A stretch of 64,000 nucleotides of DNA from Caldanaerobius fijiensis DSM 17918 (GTDB taxonomy: Bacteria > Bacillota > Thermoanaerobacteria > Thermoanaerobacterales > Caldanaerobiaceae). The notes beneath the pieces are model-generated. The model was given only the letters and a program-made list of their open reading frames with translations, was not told the origin of the DNA and ran no database searches. Made by a program: the position numbers and the translations under genes. This document shows, piece after piece, positions 52,956-62,122 of the stretch (position 1 is the first letter of the stretch; every line of letters begins with the position of its first letter). The DNA lies in the NCBI RefSeq assembly GCF_900129075.1, contig NZ_FQVH01000004.1:1-64000 (forward strand), written 5' to 3'.

Positions 52956-54239
52956 CTATATTTTGGCAAATTGCTTTTTTGCTCCCATTAAGAACCAGAA
53001 AAACAATGAAAAAATTTGAACTTCAAACATATTATAGAACAAACCGGTAAATAAAGCTACAATGATTATAGCGTACATATACCTGTTTCCATCTTCTAAG
53101 ACCTCGTATATTAAAGCTAGTAAGAATAAAATATAGGATAGTGTACCTAGGATACCAGTTTCTGTTAATATTTTTATATACTCATTATCAGTGTAGAAAT
53201 TTTCACTCAAGTTGTATTTTTTGTATATAGGTGAGCCCAATATTAAACTGGCAGCATCTCCATAAGTGCCAAAACCTGAGCCCAACAATTTATGTTCACT
53301 CCAGATTTTTAATCCTGTCTTTATGGAAAAAATACGTCCATTTGCGTTACTTTTTTGTATATCTTTTTGTGTTCCAAGATCGTTAAACCTCTTAATTAAA
53401 ATATTTTCACTTTGACTGATGCTGCTTTTGCCGTTTAAAGAAGCATAAATTTGTTTACCAGCGTAATCAACTGCAAAATAAGTAATACCGCCTATTATAA
53501 ATGAAATCAGTAAAATGACTTTTAGTTTTTTGTTGTTCTTTATGAACAACATGATCATTATTATCGCAAGTACAATGGCAATTATAGAACTTCTGGAAAC
53601 GGTAAGGGCAAGGCCATAAACGCAAAGGGAATAAAACCATTTGTTGACTTTGCCCGAATCGACATCGAGAATTAAAAATGTTAGAAAGGCAAAAACAAGG
53701 TATATACCAAAGGTATTTGGGTTGTTAAATACCCCGTATATTCTTAAAAAATTACTTGGGTATATAATGGATTCTGCCCATACTCTTGGAAACAATAAGG
53801 TTTTATACGACACCTTTTCTATTGTTCCCAGGATAATGAGGATAGTCGTATTAGCAAGTAATATGTTTTTTAGTGTTGATTTAAATTCATTTGCAAAATA
53901 TTTATCCCTGATGACAAAATACATGAGGTAGTACAGTGTGATGCTCCTTGCCTCTACTATAAAAGCCTTTATTCCAATATGGTTGTACATGGTACTGATA
54001 AGTCCGATAAATAAAAATAATAAGTAGGACAAATCGGTATAATTTATTTTTTTGTATGCTTTATTTTTCAATATGTCAGTCAAAAATAATACCAAAATTA
54101 ATATATCGGGTATTGTCTTAAAAACAGGAGATATCAAACTTAATACCTCTCTGTAAGGTAAGAAGATGAAAAAAAATAATAAAGAATATGTCAATATATT
54201 GCTATACCTTTCCTTCTTATTCAAAAACAATTGCAACAC
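52956..54239 (-). CDS. O-antigen ligase/polymerase family membrane protein
   Basis: A 427-residue polytopic protein with about ten to twelve membrane helices. The periplasmic/extracellular loop that defines the Wzy_C/WaaL family follows the helix LSSRSSIIAI-like segment (VSRSSIIAIVLAIIMIML near 205) and includes IWSEHKLLGSGFGTYGDAAS near 310. Such proteins polymerise repeat units or ligate glycans to a carrier at the outer face of the membrane. It is preceded by a GT4 gene with a two-base gap and followed by another, forming one operon. Confidence 0.85.
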   Translation of the reverse strand: MLQLFLNKKERYSNILTYSLLFFFIFLPYREVLSLISPVFKTIPDILILVLFLTDILKNKAYKKINYTDLSYLLFLFIGLISTMYNHIGIKAFIVEARSITLYYLMYFVIRDKYFANEFKSTLKNILLANTTILIILGTIEKVSYKTLLFPRVWAESIIYPSNFLRIYGVFNNPNTFGIYLVFAFLTFLILDVDSGKVNKWFYSLCVYGLALTVSRSSIIAIVLAIIMIMLFIKNNKKLKVILLISFIIGGITYFAVDYAGKQIYASLNGKSSISQSENILIKRFNDLGTQKDIQKSNANGRIFSIKTGLKIWSEHKLLGSGFGTYGDAASLILGSPIYKKYNLSENFYTDNEYIKILTETGILGTLSYILFLLALIYEVLEDGNRYMYAIIIVALFTGLFYNMFEVQIFSLFFWFLMGAKKQFAKI

Positions 54240-54241
54240 TC

Positions 54242-55429
54242 CTATCTTTTTTGGTTATTTACAATAACCTTTTGGTACACATCAAGGTATTTTTGAACTC
54301 CACTTGACAAAGAAAACTCTTCTATAACCCTTTGCCTTGCTCCTGTAGACAAAGCTTCCCTTAGTGCATCATCTGTAAGGACTTTAAGTATGGCATCTGC
54401 TAGCTGTATTTCATTCTTTTCTTGCACGAGGATTCCTGATTTTCCGTTTTCAATTAATTCCTTTAGACCACCAATAGCGCTGGCAATAGTGGGTTTTCCC
54501 ATAGCCATAGCTTCAATTGCCGCTATGGATGTAGCTTCCTCAATGCCTTTTGAATGCACTGAGGGAATTAAAACGACGTCTGCTACGCAAAAATATTCAA
54601 CAATCCTGTCATGGGGTATACTGCCCAGAAGTTTTATATAATCATGAAGATTGTATTTTGCTATATAATTTTCGATCTTTTCTCTTTCTTCTCCGTCACC
54701 GGCGTAATACAACATTATGTTCGGATATTTTTCTTTTAACAAATTAACGGCCATAGCAGGATATACGACTCCGTTTTTTTCTGTAAGCCTTCTGGGGCAC
54801 AATAGTATCTTTTTGTTCTCGGGGACATTTAATTTCTTTTTTAACTGGGATACGTCGTATTTTTTGATGTCATAGATATCTGTATCTACAAAATTTCTTA
54901 TAACGGTTGCATCTTTTTTTGCAAAATCTTTAAGATAATTTTTTATTCTGGTATCTACTGCTATAAGCGCGTCTGCCATATTGTAGGCCTGTCTTTCCAT
55001 ATCATACAAAAATGCTTCCTGCTTTGTATCTTTTAATACAGATCCTATACTCAAGTATTCAAAAGTAGCATAACCGTGCACTGTTAGAACTTTTGGCAGG
55101 TCGATGCCCTTTAAAGCTATCATCGCAGCGGGATCTTCTGCATTTATTAGATCGTACTTGGTTTTGTTCAACCTTATATTCACTAAAGATTTTAATAGTT
55201 TAATCCTCTGCTTGTTTGTATAGACTATTCCTAATCCTCTTTTGAGCTTATTTAATATGAATGAAACCCCTCTGACTACATACTTCGCATAAAGTCTATT
55301 GACGTCACTAAAGGATACCACATCGACTTTGTGTCCTAATCTTTTGAGTTCACCTGTTAACATCTCCACGTGGGTGGATAAACCGCCTACATGGGGATAA
55401 TCAAAGGAAGTCACAACTAAAATATTCAT
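54242..55429 (-). CDS. GT4 glycosyltransferase
   Basis: A 395-residue GT-B enzyme. MNILVVTSFDYPHVGGLSTH is the N-terminal donor loop, VLTVHGYATFEYLS near 115 follows, and the C-terminal site reads LCPRRLTEKNGVVYPAM near 210 and SVHSKGIEEATSIAAIEAMAMGKPTI-type sequence near 293-318. It lies between a LicC-like nucleotidyltransferase and the polymerase in the surface polysaccharide operon. The donor and acceptor are unknown. Confidence 0.87.
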   Translation of the reverse strand: MNILVVTSFDYPHVGGLSTHVEMLTGELKRLGHKVDVVSFSDVNRLYAKYVVRGVSFILNKLKRGLGIVYTNKQRIKLLKSLVNIRLNKTKYDLINAEDPAAMIALKGIDLPKVLTVHGYATFEYLSIGSVLKDTKQEAFLYDMERQAYNMADALIAVDTRIKNYLKDFAKKDATVIRNFVDTDIYDIKKYDVSQLKKKLNVPENKKILLCPRRLTEKNGVVYPAMAVNLLKEKYPNIMLYYAGDGEEREKIENYIAKYNLHDYIKLLGSIPHDRIVEYFCVADVVLIPSVHSKGIEEATSIAAIEAMAMGKPTIASAIGGLKELIENGKSGILVQEKNEIQLADAILKVLTDDALREALSTGARQRVIEEFSLSSGVQKYLDVYQKVIVNNQKR

Positions 55430-55507
55430 GATTCATACCTCATTTGCTTTTTGATTGCGCCGTAATTCAATTTTATTATAATATGAGAGCAAGTTTTTTT
55501 CAATCGA

Positions 55508-56179
55508 TTATTTCTTGAACAAATCTATAGCTGTTGAAAGATCTTCATTGAAATCAATTTCTATACATCTATTTTCGCCTATATCAATAGCTTTAAATTG
55601 CTTGCCTTTAGTTACCATCATTTCAATGGCTTTCTCGAAATAATCATCGGCATTGCATTTTAATAAAGCTTGTTTAAATTCATTTATATCCTTTTTTGAT
55701 ATCTTATTTATTCCTACGGCCTCTCCTTCAGCGTCTTTTACTTTTTTGGATATGTGAGTAATAAACCCATTATTGTCAGTTTTATATTTTACTTCCTCTT
55801 CGGCACATCTTGATCGGTTGACGGCTACCGCGTTTCCATCATAGGACATTATTAATTTTATGATATTATCATCAAAGACGGTGTCTCCATTTAACCATAT
55901 TACATCGTCCTCTAAGTCTTTGATCCCTTCTAAAAGGCTTTTTGAAGTATTTGTTACAGAATAGAGAGGATTATATTTATAAAATATTTCAGGGTAAAAC
56001 TCCATTATGAGTTCTTTTTTAAATCCCACCACTGCTATTATCTCGTTTATGCCGTTTTCTTTTAATATTCTAATCTGCCTTCCTATTATGGTTTCATCGC
56101 TGTTGATCTGAGTTAAACACTTTGGTAATTTTTTGCCCAACCTTGAACCAATACCCGCCGCTAATATTACAGCTTTCAT
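55508..56179 (-). CDS. Nucleotidyltransferase, LicC/phosphocholine cytidylyltransferase-like
   Basis: A 223-residue single-domain NTP transferase. The nucleotide loop is ILAAGIGSRLGKKLPKCL near residue 4, and WLNGDTVFDDNII near 94 holds the metal-binding Asp. Members of this size activate phosphocholine, glycerol-phosphate-like or sugar-phosphate groups as CDP- or other nucleotide derivatives. Lying immediately after a CDP-glycerol phosphotransferase homologue, with only the stop between them, it may supply a CDP-activated substituent for the surface polymer. Confidence 0.8.
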   Translation of the reverse strand: MKAVILAAGIGSRLGKKLPKCLTQINSDETIIGRQIRILKENGINEIIAVVGFKKELIMEFYPEIFYKYNPLYSVTNTSKSLLEGIKDLEDDVIWLNGDTVFDDNIIKLIMSYDGNAVAVNRSRCAEEEVKYKTDNNGFITHISKKVKDAEGEAVGINKISKKDINEFKQALLKCNADDYFEKAIEMMVTKGKQFKAIDIGENRCIEIDFNEDLSTAIDLFKK

Positions 56180-57367
56180 CTAAATAACATCCTTTCTAAA
56201 TGACATTTTTATTATATTCCATACCCTTTGGGAAGATTTGTTATCCCGATAGGTGTGAAATACATTTATAAGTGATTTTCGCTGTTCTATGTATTCGTCT
56301 TCTCCCATTATACTCTTGATAATTCCTATTTCCAACTCATTTTGGTTTTTAACCTTTGGGCCAGGCGTCCAAAAATCATAAGGTCCTAATAAAAAGCCGC
56401 GCTTTTCCTCGTACATATCTATATCGTTATTGATAAATAACAAAGGCCTGTCCAAAAGAAGAAAATCAAAATAAACGCTGGAATAATCGGTTATCAGCAT
56501 GTTTGCGCTGCCCAGGATCTCGTATAGATCCACCTTATGCTCCTTTAACACATCAGATGTCAACAAGATAAAGTTTTTACTGCATTTTTTACTTAATTCA
56601 GCTTTGAAAATATTCTCCTCAAAAGGATGCAATTTAGCAATAAATATTATATTATTTTTGACTAAAAAATCATTAAACTGGTCATAATTGAAACTGTCAA
56701 AACCAAAAATATTTGTCTTCCTAGTAGCTCCTTCAATTCTATCATTATAATATCCTGCCTTAAATGTAGGCAGATAGAAGATTATTTTATCGCCGCTAAT
56801 ATCCTGACCGATTATTTTTTGTAACTTTTCTTTGGCATCGGCATTAAACAACATGTCATTTCTAGGAAATCCTGTAACAATATATTTGGAACCATCTACG
56901 CCTATACACGAATTTAACAGCGTATTATAAAATGGAGAGGATGATATGATATAATCATACTGACTAAAATTTTTAGGTACCATCTTTTTTGTGTCTGCGT
57001 TTTCAGTTTTGTCCATCAAAGCCATTGCTTTTAAGGGTATACCATGCCATAATTGAATATAAACCTGTGATTTTTTATATTTACGGTATATATGAGTTGT
57101 AAGTATTACATTGGCACTACATACTTCTTTGAAATTTTTTATAAAAAGTCTAAGATTCTTTAGGCGATTTATTCTCAAATCGTTTTCTGATAAAATTTTA
57201 ATATTGGTGTACTTTATAGATTCACTTATAAACTTATAAAGGGCGTGGGCACTTGATCCAGAATAAGGAGTTCCATCTATTATCACGATTTTGCCTTTTT
57301 CAATCTTTGTAAAGTCAGAAATTACTTTTTCTAAACAATTTTTTATCCTGGCCGCTGCATTTATCAT
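56180..57367 (-). CDS. CDP-glycerol glycerophosphotransferase family protein
   Basis: A 395-residue TagB/TagF-type transferase. The catalytic region shows YIQLWHGIPLKAMALM near 110, TGFPRNDMLFNA near 165, and LITDYSSVYFDFLLLDRPLLFI-type sequence near 292-312, where the His and the SSV segment bind the pyrophosphate. These enzymes transfer polyol phosphates from CDP-polyols to teichoic-acid-like polymers. It is the first gene of the five-gene minus-strand operon. The start ATG at 57367 has a weak ribosome site. Confidence 0.87.
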   Translation of the reverse strand: MINAAARIKNCLEKVISDFTKIEKGKIVIIDGTPYSGSSAHALYKFISESIKYTNIKILSENDLRINRLKNLRLFIKNFKEVCSANVILTTHIYRKYKKSQVYIQLWHGIPLKAMALMDKTENADTKKMVPKNFSQYDYIISSSPFYNTLLNSCIGVDGSKYIVTGFPRNDMLFNADAKEKLQKIIGQDISGDKIIFYLPTFKAGYYNDRIEGATRKTNIFGFDSFNYDQFNDFLVKNNIIFIAKLHPFEENIFKAELSKKCSKNFILLTSDVLKEHKVDLYEILGSANMLITDYSSVYFDFLLLDRPLLFINNDIDMYEEKRGFLLGPYDFWTPGPKVKNQNELEIGIIKSIMGEDEYIEQRKSLINVFHTYRDNKSSQRVWNIIKMSFRKDVI

Positions 57368-57456
57368 TTTTTATTAGCTTCCCCCATGGTTTTAAAAATT
57401 TATAAATTATTATAATACAATTTAACGTAAAAGTAAATAAACAGAGTATTTTGAAT

Positions 57457-57503
57457 CATGTTGCACTTAGGATGCAATTTTATTGCACCTCAAGTACAAC
57501 ATG
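57457..57503 (-). terminator. Hairpin between the GH57 gene and the polysaccharide operon
   Basis: A long imperfect stem (CATGTTG, ACTT, TGCAAT pairing with ATTGCA, AAGT, CAACATG) starts 20 bases after the GH57 stop. The T tract is poor on the minus strand (ATTCAAAATAC), so termination strength is uncertain. Confidence 0.5.
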
Positions 57504-57522
57504 CTTTCTTTTTGCAAGCTGA

Positions 57523-59115
57523 CTATTTCATTTCGCTCGCGTACACGCTGTAATCAATATCGGGAAAGATGTTATCGCTATAATTGACCGCTCTAAGCCA
57601 TGATTCATCGATATTATTGGATAATATTAAATCACATATTTTGTTAAATCTTTCTATATGCATATTAAACCTCATTTTGGCATAATCTACCGTTGTGCCA
57701 GAATCCATTATAAAGGCCCAATCGCTGGCCTGAGCTAAAAGGAGTTCTCTTGCAGCCTGGTTTAATGCTTCTTTTACGATACCTGTCGCATTTTTATATG
57801 CGTTAGCCATTTGGGTCATTCGCTCTTCAGCCCTGTGCAGGTGACGATAAATCCAGTCATTGGATGCGTTTAGCCATACCTCGTAATACCCTTTATTGCC
57901 CCAGCTGGATGGATTGGGTGAAACCACCTGATTTACAGGGAACATATTGAGATAATCCGACAGTGTTATAAATTGGTAAATATTTGTATCGAAGTAGGTT
58001 TTGCGCAGGAGGCAATCCAGCCATTCAGGACCTTCAAACCACCAGTGGCCAAATAGTTCGGCATCGTATGGGCATACAACCAAAGGAGGTCTATCCATAA
58101 TTGAGGATAAATAATTTATTTGTTGCTCGCGGTTGAACATAAAATTGGCGGCATGTTCTGCAGCTTTATATACAGCGTTTTGTCGCACGTAAGGCTGCTT
58201 TTGCTCTGTTTTTCCTGTTATTCTGTAGTATTTGATGCCTGTGCTTAATCTGATTCCGTCGGGATGTATAAATGGCTTTATGTAGTCATAGTCGGCTTCA
58301 AAACCTATGTCCCTGTAAAATTCTCTGTAGTTATAGTCGCCAGGATACCCTTCGGTTGCACTCCATACCTGTTTGGATGATTCTACATCTCTTCCGAAGG
58401 CAGCAATACCTGAGGGTGTTAAAATAGGTGCGTAAACACCGTATTTAGGCCTCGGTTTACCGTATATCAGGCCGTGGGTTTCGAGAATTATATACTTTAT
58501 ACCTTCTCTTTTCAGGAATTCATCTATTTCAGGTGTGTATGCACACTCTGGAAGCCAGAATCCCATTGGATTTTTGCCAAAGAACTTCCTGTATGTATCA
58601 ACACCTAAGGATATCTGTGCTTTTATAGACTCGGGATATAAAGACATAAACGGGAGAAAGCCATGGGTTGCAGCTGATGAGAGGATTTCTACATACCCCG
58701 AATCCTGTAAATCCCTTATAGCTGCAGGAACGTCTTTATTATATTTTTTTATATATAAGTTATAGATTGTTTTATAACGCTGATTGTAGAAAATTGCCAG
58801 TTCGTTAAAAGGTTTTTGATCCTTTGTCCTGATTATTTCTTGTTCTGTAAGTGCGATGATGTTATCAAGATATCTCAAATATCTTTTTTGAAGCAGAGGA
58901 TCGATCATCATATAAGCAAGTGTTGGCGTCAACGTCATGGAGATACGGTAAGGAATCTTTTCTTCTCGCAACTTGTTAAATATATCCAGTAAAGGTATGT
59001 AACATTCTGACATAGCTTCATAGAACCACCGCTCCTCAAGGAAATCCGGGTGTTCTGGGTGACGTACATAGGGTAGATGTGCGTGCAAAATCATAGCAAC
59101 ATATCCTTTTGGCAT
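57523..59115 (-). CDS. GH57 1,4-alpha-glucan branching enzyme
   Basis: A 530-residue GH57 enzyme with the DUF1957 C-terminal helical domain, typical of thermophile branching enzymes. The opening MILHAHLPYVRHP carries the HAHLPY motif, the nucleophile Glu lies in GFWLPECAYTP near 186, and the acid Asp in CPYDAELFGHWWFEGP near 350. The end part (TMADW-type NDWIYRHLHRAEERM, LLLAQASDWAFIMDSG near 475) fits the DUF1957 region. It makes alpha-1,6 branches in glycogen. ATG follows AAAGGAGG. It is preceded by a DUF4912 gene with a 12-base gap. Confidence 0.92.
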   Translation of the reverse strand: MPKGYVAMILHAHLPYVRHPEHPDFLEERWFYEAMSECYIPLLDIFNKLREEKIPYRISMTLTPTLAYMMIDPLLQKRYLRYLDNIIALTEQEIIRTKDQKPFNELAIFYNQRYKTIYNLYIKKYNKDVPAAIRDLQDSGYVEILSSAATHGFLPFMSLYPESIKAQISLGVDTYRKFFGKNPMGFWLPECAYTPEIDEFLKREGIKYIILETHGLIYGKPRPKYGVYAPILTPSGIAAFGRDVESSKQVWSATEGYPGDYNYREFYRDIGFEADYDYIKPFIHPDGIRLSTGIKYYRITGKTEQKQPYVRQNAVYKAAEHAANFMFNREQQINYLSSIMDRPPLVVCPYDAELFGHWWFEGPEWLDCLLRKTYFDTNIYQFITLSDYLNMFPVNQVVSPNPSSWGNKGYYEVWLNASNDWIYRHLHRAEERMTQMANAYKNATGIVKEALNQAARELLLAQASDWAFIMDSGTTVDYAKMRFNMHIERFNKICDLILSNNIDESWLRAVNYSDNIFPDIDYSVYASEMK

Positions 59116-59127
59116 ATTGGTCCTCCT

Positions 59128-59505
59128 TTATAAAAATTTTGAACTCATTTCATTGTGCAGGTTTATATGGCGATAAAAGATGTCAGAAAAATATTCATCA
59201 TATATATCTGACGGTGAATTGCGAGGAGTCCTTACAATATTGGATTCGGCAATTTGTGTGAATCTATTGCCGACAATTGTTCCGATGCGAACTCGAAATT
59301 CTTCGTCTGGATATCCTGCATATATGTGCCAGTTATTTGCATATTTATCGATGACAATATCAGTTGTTTCATTTCTCGTGATATTATCTAATTTTAAAAC
59401 CAATGTCTCTCCATTTAGATTGTCCTGATCTATATCCCAATAACAAAAAATCCATAGAGGGTCTCGTATCATCAAAACTATCCTGGGGCTTTCAAATCCT
59501 CGCAT
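59128..59505 (-). CDS. DUF4912 domain protein
   Basis: A 125-residue protein when started at ATG 59505 behind GGGAGGT; an in-frame ATG at 59544 has no site. The motif RIVLMIRDPLWIFCYWDID near the N terminus and WHIYAGYPDEEFRVRIG near 70 are typical of DUF4912, a small beta domain often encoded beside GH57 enzymes. Its function is unknown, perhaps carbohydrate binding. It forms a short operon with the GH57 gene and diverges from the GH15 gene. Confidence 0.82.
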   Translation of the reverse strand: MRGFESPRIVLMIRDPLWIFCYWDIDQDNLNGETLVLKLDNITRNETTDIVIDKYANNWHIYAGYPDEEFRVRIGTIVGNRFTQIAESNIVRTPRNSPSDIYDEYFSDIFYRHINLHNEMSSKFL

Positions 59506-59605
59506 ATGGTTTTTACCTCCCGCTATTACATATAATGCTGTCAATAAGACACAATATTAACATGTATAGTATTTATCTTACAAAGGTATTTTATGAGGTG
59601 GTTTT

Positions 59606-61651
59606 ATGTATGTTATAAGGAAACAGGTAGGTGGAGAAGCATTCGGAGGGCCGGGAGTAAAGCCTCATTGGGCTTCAGCTAAGAAGGTTGGTGTTGGAAC
59701 AGCGAGAAATAGTTATTCCAAGGTCTGGTTTACGCTGGCTAATGGGATTGTCACAGAGGTCTATTATCCAACTCTAGATAGGGCTAATGTAAGGGGACTT
59801 CAGTTTATTATATTTGATGGAGAAAATGTGGACGTAGAAAGCTGTGATACGCATCATAATTTAAGATATATAGACGATAGATCACTGGCTTATGAGTTGA
59901 TCAATACGGATAAAGAAAACAAATACCAGATAATCAAGAGGGTAATCACAGATCCGAGGCGAAATTCCCTCATTTTAAAGGTGAGATTTGAAGTTTTGTC
60001 AGAGAATAAAGATGATTTTTGTCTGTACCTTTATTATAAGCCACAGTTAGACAACAGCGGTTATGGAGATACAGGGTATTATGTGAAGTTTCATGATAAA
60101 GATGTCTTTGTTACATATGATGCCAACACGTATTCGGCATTGTCTACAGACGTGAAGTGGAGTGCTTATTCAACGGGATATGAAGGTGTTAATGATGGCT
60201 TAAAAGACCTCATGGAAAATAGGGAAATGGATTTTCAGTTTGACATAGCGCGTAATGGCAATATTGTCCATATGGCACAACTTCAATGGAATGATAAAAA
60301 TGAGTTTAAAGTGGTATTATCTTTTGGCAGCAATGAGATTGAAGCCTTAAACACATGCCAGGCAACGCTAAAAGATGATTATGAGAAGCTGGAGCAGCGG
60401 TATATAAAAGAATGGAATAAATATTGCGAGAAATTAAATGACTTTGGTGGAAAGGTCACGGATCTGTATTATAAAAGCCTTATGGTTTTAAAGTGTTATG
60501 AGGATAAGACATATCCTGGTGCTATAATTGCGTCTATGAGCATGCCTTGGGGTGAGGTTTCAAGTGATGATAATAAAGCAGGTTATCACCTGGTATGGAG
60601 CAGGGATTTATATCATGCAGCTATGGCTTTATTTATGGCAGGTGATGTAGAAACAGCCAACAGGGTGCTTGATTATCTGGATAAAATTCAGCAAAGGCCT
60701 GATGGGAGCTTTCCGCAGAATTCATGGTTAAATGGTGTGCCTTATTGGGGAAGCATTCAGATGGACGAGGTAGCAGATCCTATAATCCTGGCGTGGTTTT
60801 TAGGTAGAATTGACCTTTACTACAGCATGGTAAAGCCCGCTGCGGAGTACATATTGGCTCATGGACCATTTACCCCTCAAGAACGGTGGGAGGAGAACAG
60901 CGGATATTCGCCTGCGTCTATTGCTGCACAGATAGCTGGTCTTGTGTGTGCATCAGAGATCGCCGTGGACAATGGTGATTTTGGAGCTGCGCAAAGATAT
61001 CTCGATGTGGCAGATCTTTGGCAGGCTAATATTGATAAATGGTGTTACACAACCACAGGTTACTATGGCGACGGTGAATATTATTTGAGGATCAGTACCA
61101 ATGGAAAACCAGATACCCTGGATGTCATTGTAATATCCAATGGTGGTGGAGAGTTTGATCAGAGGGAAATAGTGGATGTAAGTTTTTTGGAGATGGTTAG
61201 GCTGGGGGTTAAAGCAGCAGATGATCCTAAAATACTTAAGACATTAAAAGTGGTCGATGATGTATTAAAGGTGGATACCCCCAAGGGCCCATGCTGGCAT
61301 CGGTATAACTACGATGGGTACGGAGAAACAGAAGATATGAAGCCATACCAGGGCAAGGGAGTAGGACGGCTTTGGCCAATATTTACCGGAGAGAGAGGCC
61401 ATTATGAGATTTTGCGGGGCAATGATCCGAACAAGTATATTAAAGCCATGGAAAAATTTGCAAATGAAGGCAATATGCTATCAGAACAAATTTACGATAA
61501 TGGGGAACCGACAGGGTCTGCTACGCCATTAGCCTGGAGCCACGCTGAGTATGTTTTGTTATTGATCTCATCTATCCAGGGAAAGGTATGCGACATGCCT
61601 TCATGCGTTTATAAAAAATATGCGGGTAAAGAGGGTTCTTTCTTTAGGTAA
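59606..61651 (+). CDS. GH15 glucoamylase-type glycosidase
   Basis: A 681-residue enzyme with the two-domain layout of prokaryotic GH15. The beta-sandwich N-terminal domain (VWFTLANGIVTEVYYPTLDR near 45) leads to an (alpha/alpha)6 barrel. Barrel motifs are GYHLVWSRDLYHAAMAL near 330, GVPYWGSIQMDEVADPI near 388 with the likely acid Glu, and SATPLAWSHAEYVLL near 637 with the base Glu. There is no signal peptide, in contrast to secreted glucoamylases, so it probably releases glucose from intracellular glycogen or maltodextrin. ATG at 59606 follows GAGGTGG. It is divergent from the DUF4912-GH57 pair. Confidence 0.93.
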   Translation: MYVIRKQVGGEAFGGPGVKPHWASAKKVGVGTARNSYSKVWFTLANGIVTEVYYPTLDRANVRGLQFIIFDGENVDVESCDTHHNLRYIDDRSLAYELINTDKENKYQIIKRVITDPRRNSLILKVRFEVLSENKDDFCLYLYYKPQLDNSGYGDTGYYVKFHDKDVFVTYDANTYSALSTDVKWSAYSTGYEGVNDGLKDLMENREMDFQFDIARNGNIVHMAQLQWNDKNEFKVVLSFGSNEIEALNTCQATLKDDYEKLEQRYIKEWNKYCEKLNDFGGKVTDLYYKSLMVLKCYEDKTYPGAIIASMSMPWGEVSSDDNKAGYHLVWSRDLYHAAMALFMAGDVETANRVLDYLDKIQQRPDGSFPQNSWLNGVPYWGSIQMDEVADPIILAWFLGRIDLYYSMVKPAAEYILAHGPFTPQERWEENSGYSPASIAAQIAGLVCASEIAVDNGDFGAAQRYLDVADLWQANIDKWCYTTTGYYGDGEYYLRISTNGKPDTLDVIVISNGGGEFDQREIVDVSFLEMVRLGVKAADDPKILKTLKVVDDVLKVDTPKGPCWHRYNYDGYGETEDMKPYQGKGVGRLWPIFTGERGHYEILRGNDPNKYIKAMEKFANEGNMLSEQIYDNGEPTGSATPLAWSHAEYVLLLISSIQGKVCDMPSCVYKKYAGKEGSFFR

Positions 61652-61678
61652 TTTGTAGTAAAATATGGGGGAGAGGAG

Positions 61679-62122
61679 GTGTTAATTATTATAATAGCCT
61701 TATGGCTTTTAATATCAGCTGTTGCATTAGTCGTTGATATTTTGACAAGCAACATCTTTTTTGTATTCTTTTCTGTTGGCGGAATTTTAGCATTTGTTGC
61801 AGATTTATGTAGACTTTCTCTATGGATACAGGCAATTATTTTTCTTGGCACAAGTATTTTGCTTATATTGACGATTTACCCTTACGTACAAAAAATTCTC
61901 AAAAAAACTGTTCCGCCTTTTTTAGCCTTTGAAAAAAAGTATATTGGCGAACACTTTATAGCACCTGTTGATGTTGACGAAGAGGGTTTGGTTCAGATTG
62001 GAGGGATTTATTGGACGGTTAAGAATGCAGGTTCTCCGATAAAAAAGGGGGATGTAGTTGAAGTGATAGGTATTGATGGCAATAAGTTTTTGATTAAGAA
62101 ATTGGAGGGGGATAAAACATGA
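61679..62122 (+). CDS. NfeD-like membrane protein
   Basis: A 147-residue protein with three hydrophobic segments in residues 1-75 (LIIIIALWLLISAVALVV, IFFVFFSVGGILAFVA, IIFLGTSILLILTIYPYV) and a C-terminal OB-fold domain (GEHFIAPVDVDEEGLVQIGG, KKGDVVEVIGIDGNKFLIKK). This is the short NfeD type, which acts with stomatin/SPFH proteins in membrane quality control. The start is GTG 61679, spaced from GGGGGAG. Its end overlaps the SPFH gene by four bases, so the two are translated together. Confidence 0.9.
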   Translation: MLIIIIALWLLISAVALVVDILTSNIFFVFFSVGGILAFVADLCRLSLWIQAIIFLGTSILLILTIYPYVQKILKKTVPPFLAFEKKYIGEHFIAPVDVDEEGLVQIGGIYWTVKNAGSPIKKGDVVEVIGIDGNKFLIKKLEGDKT

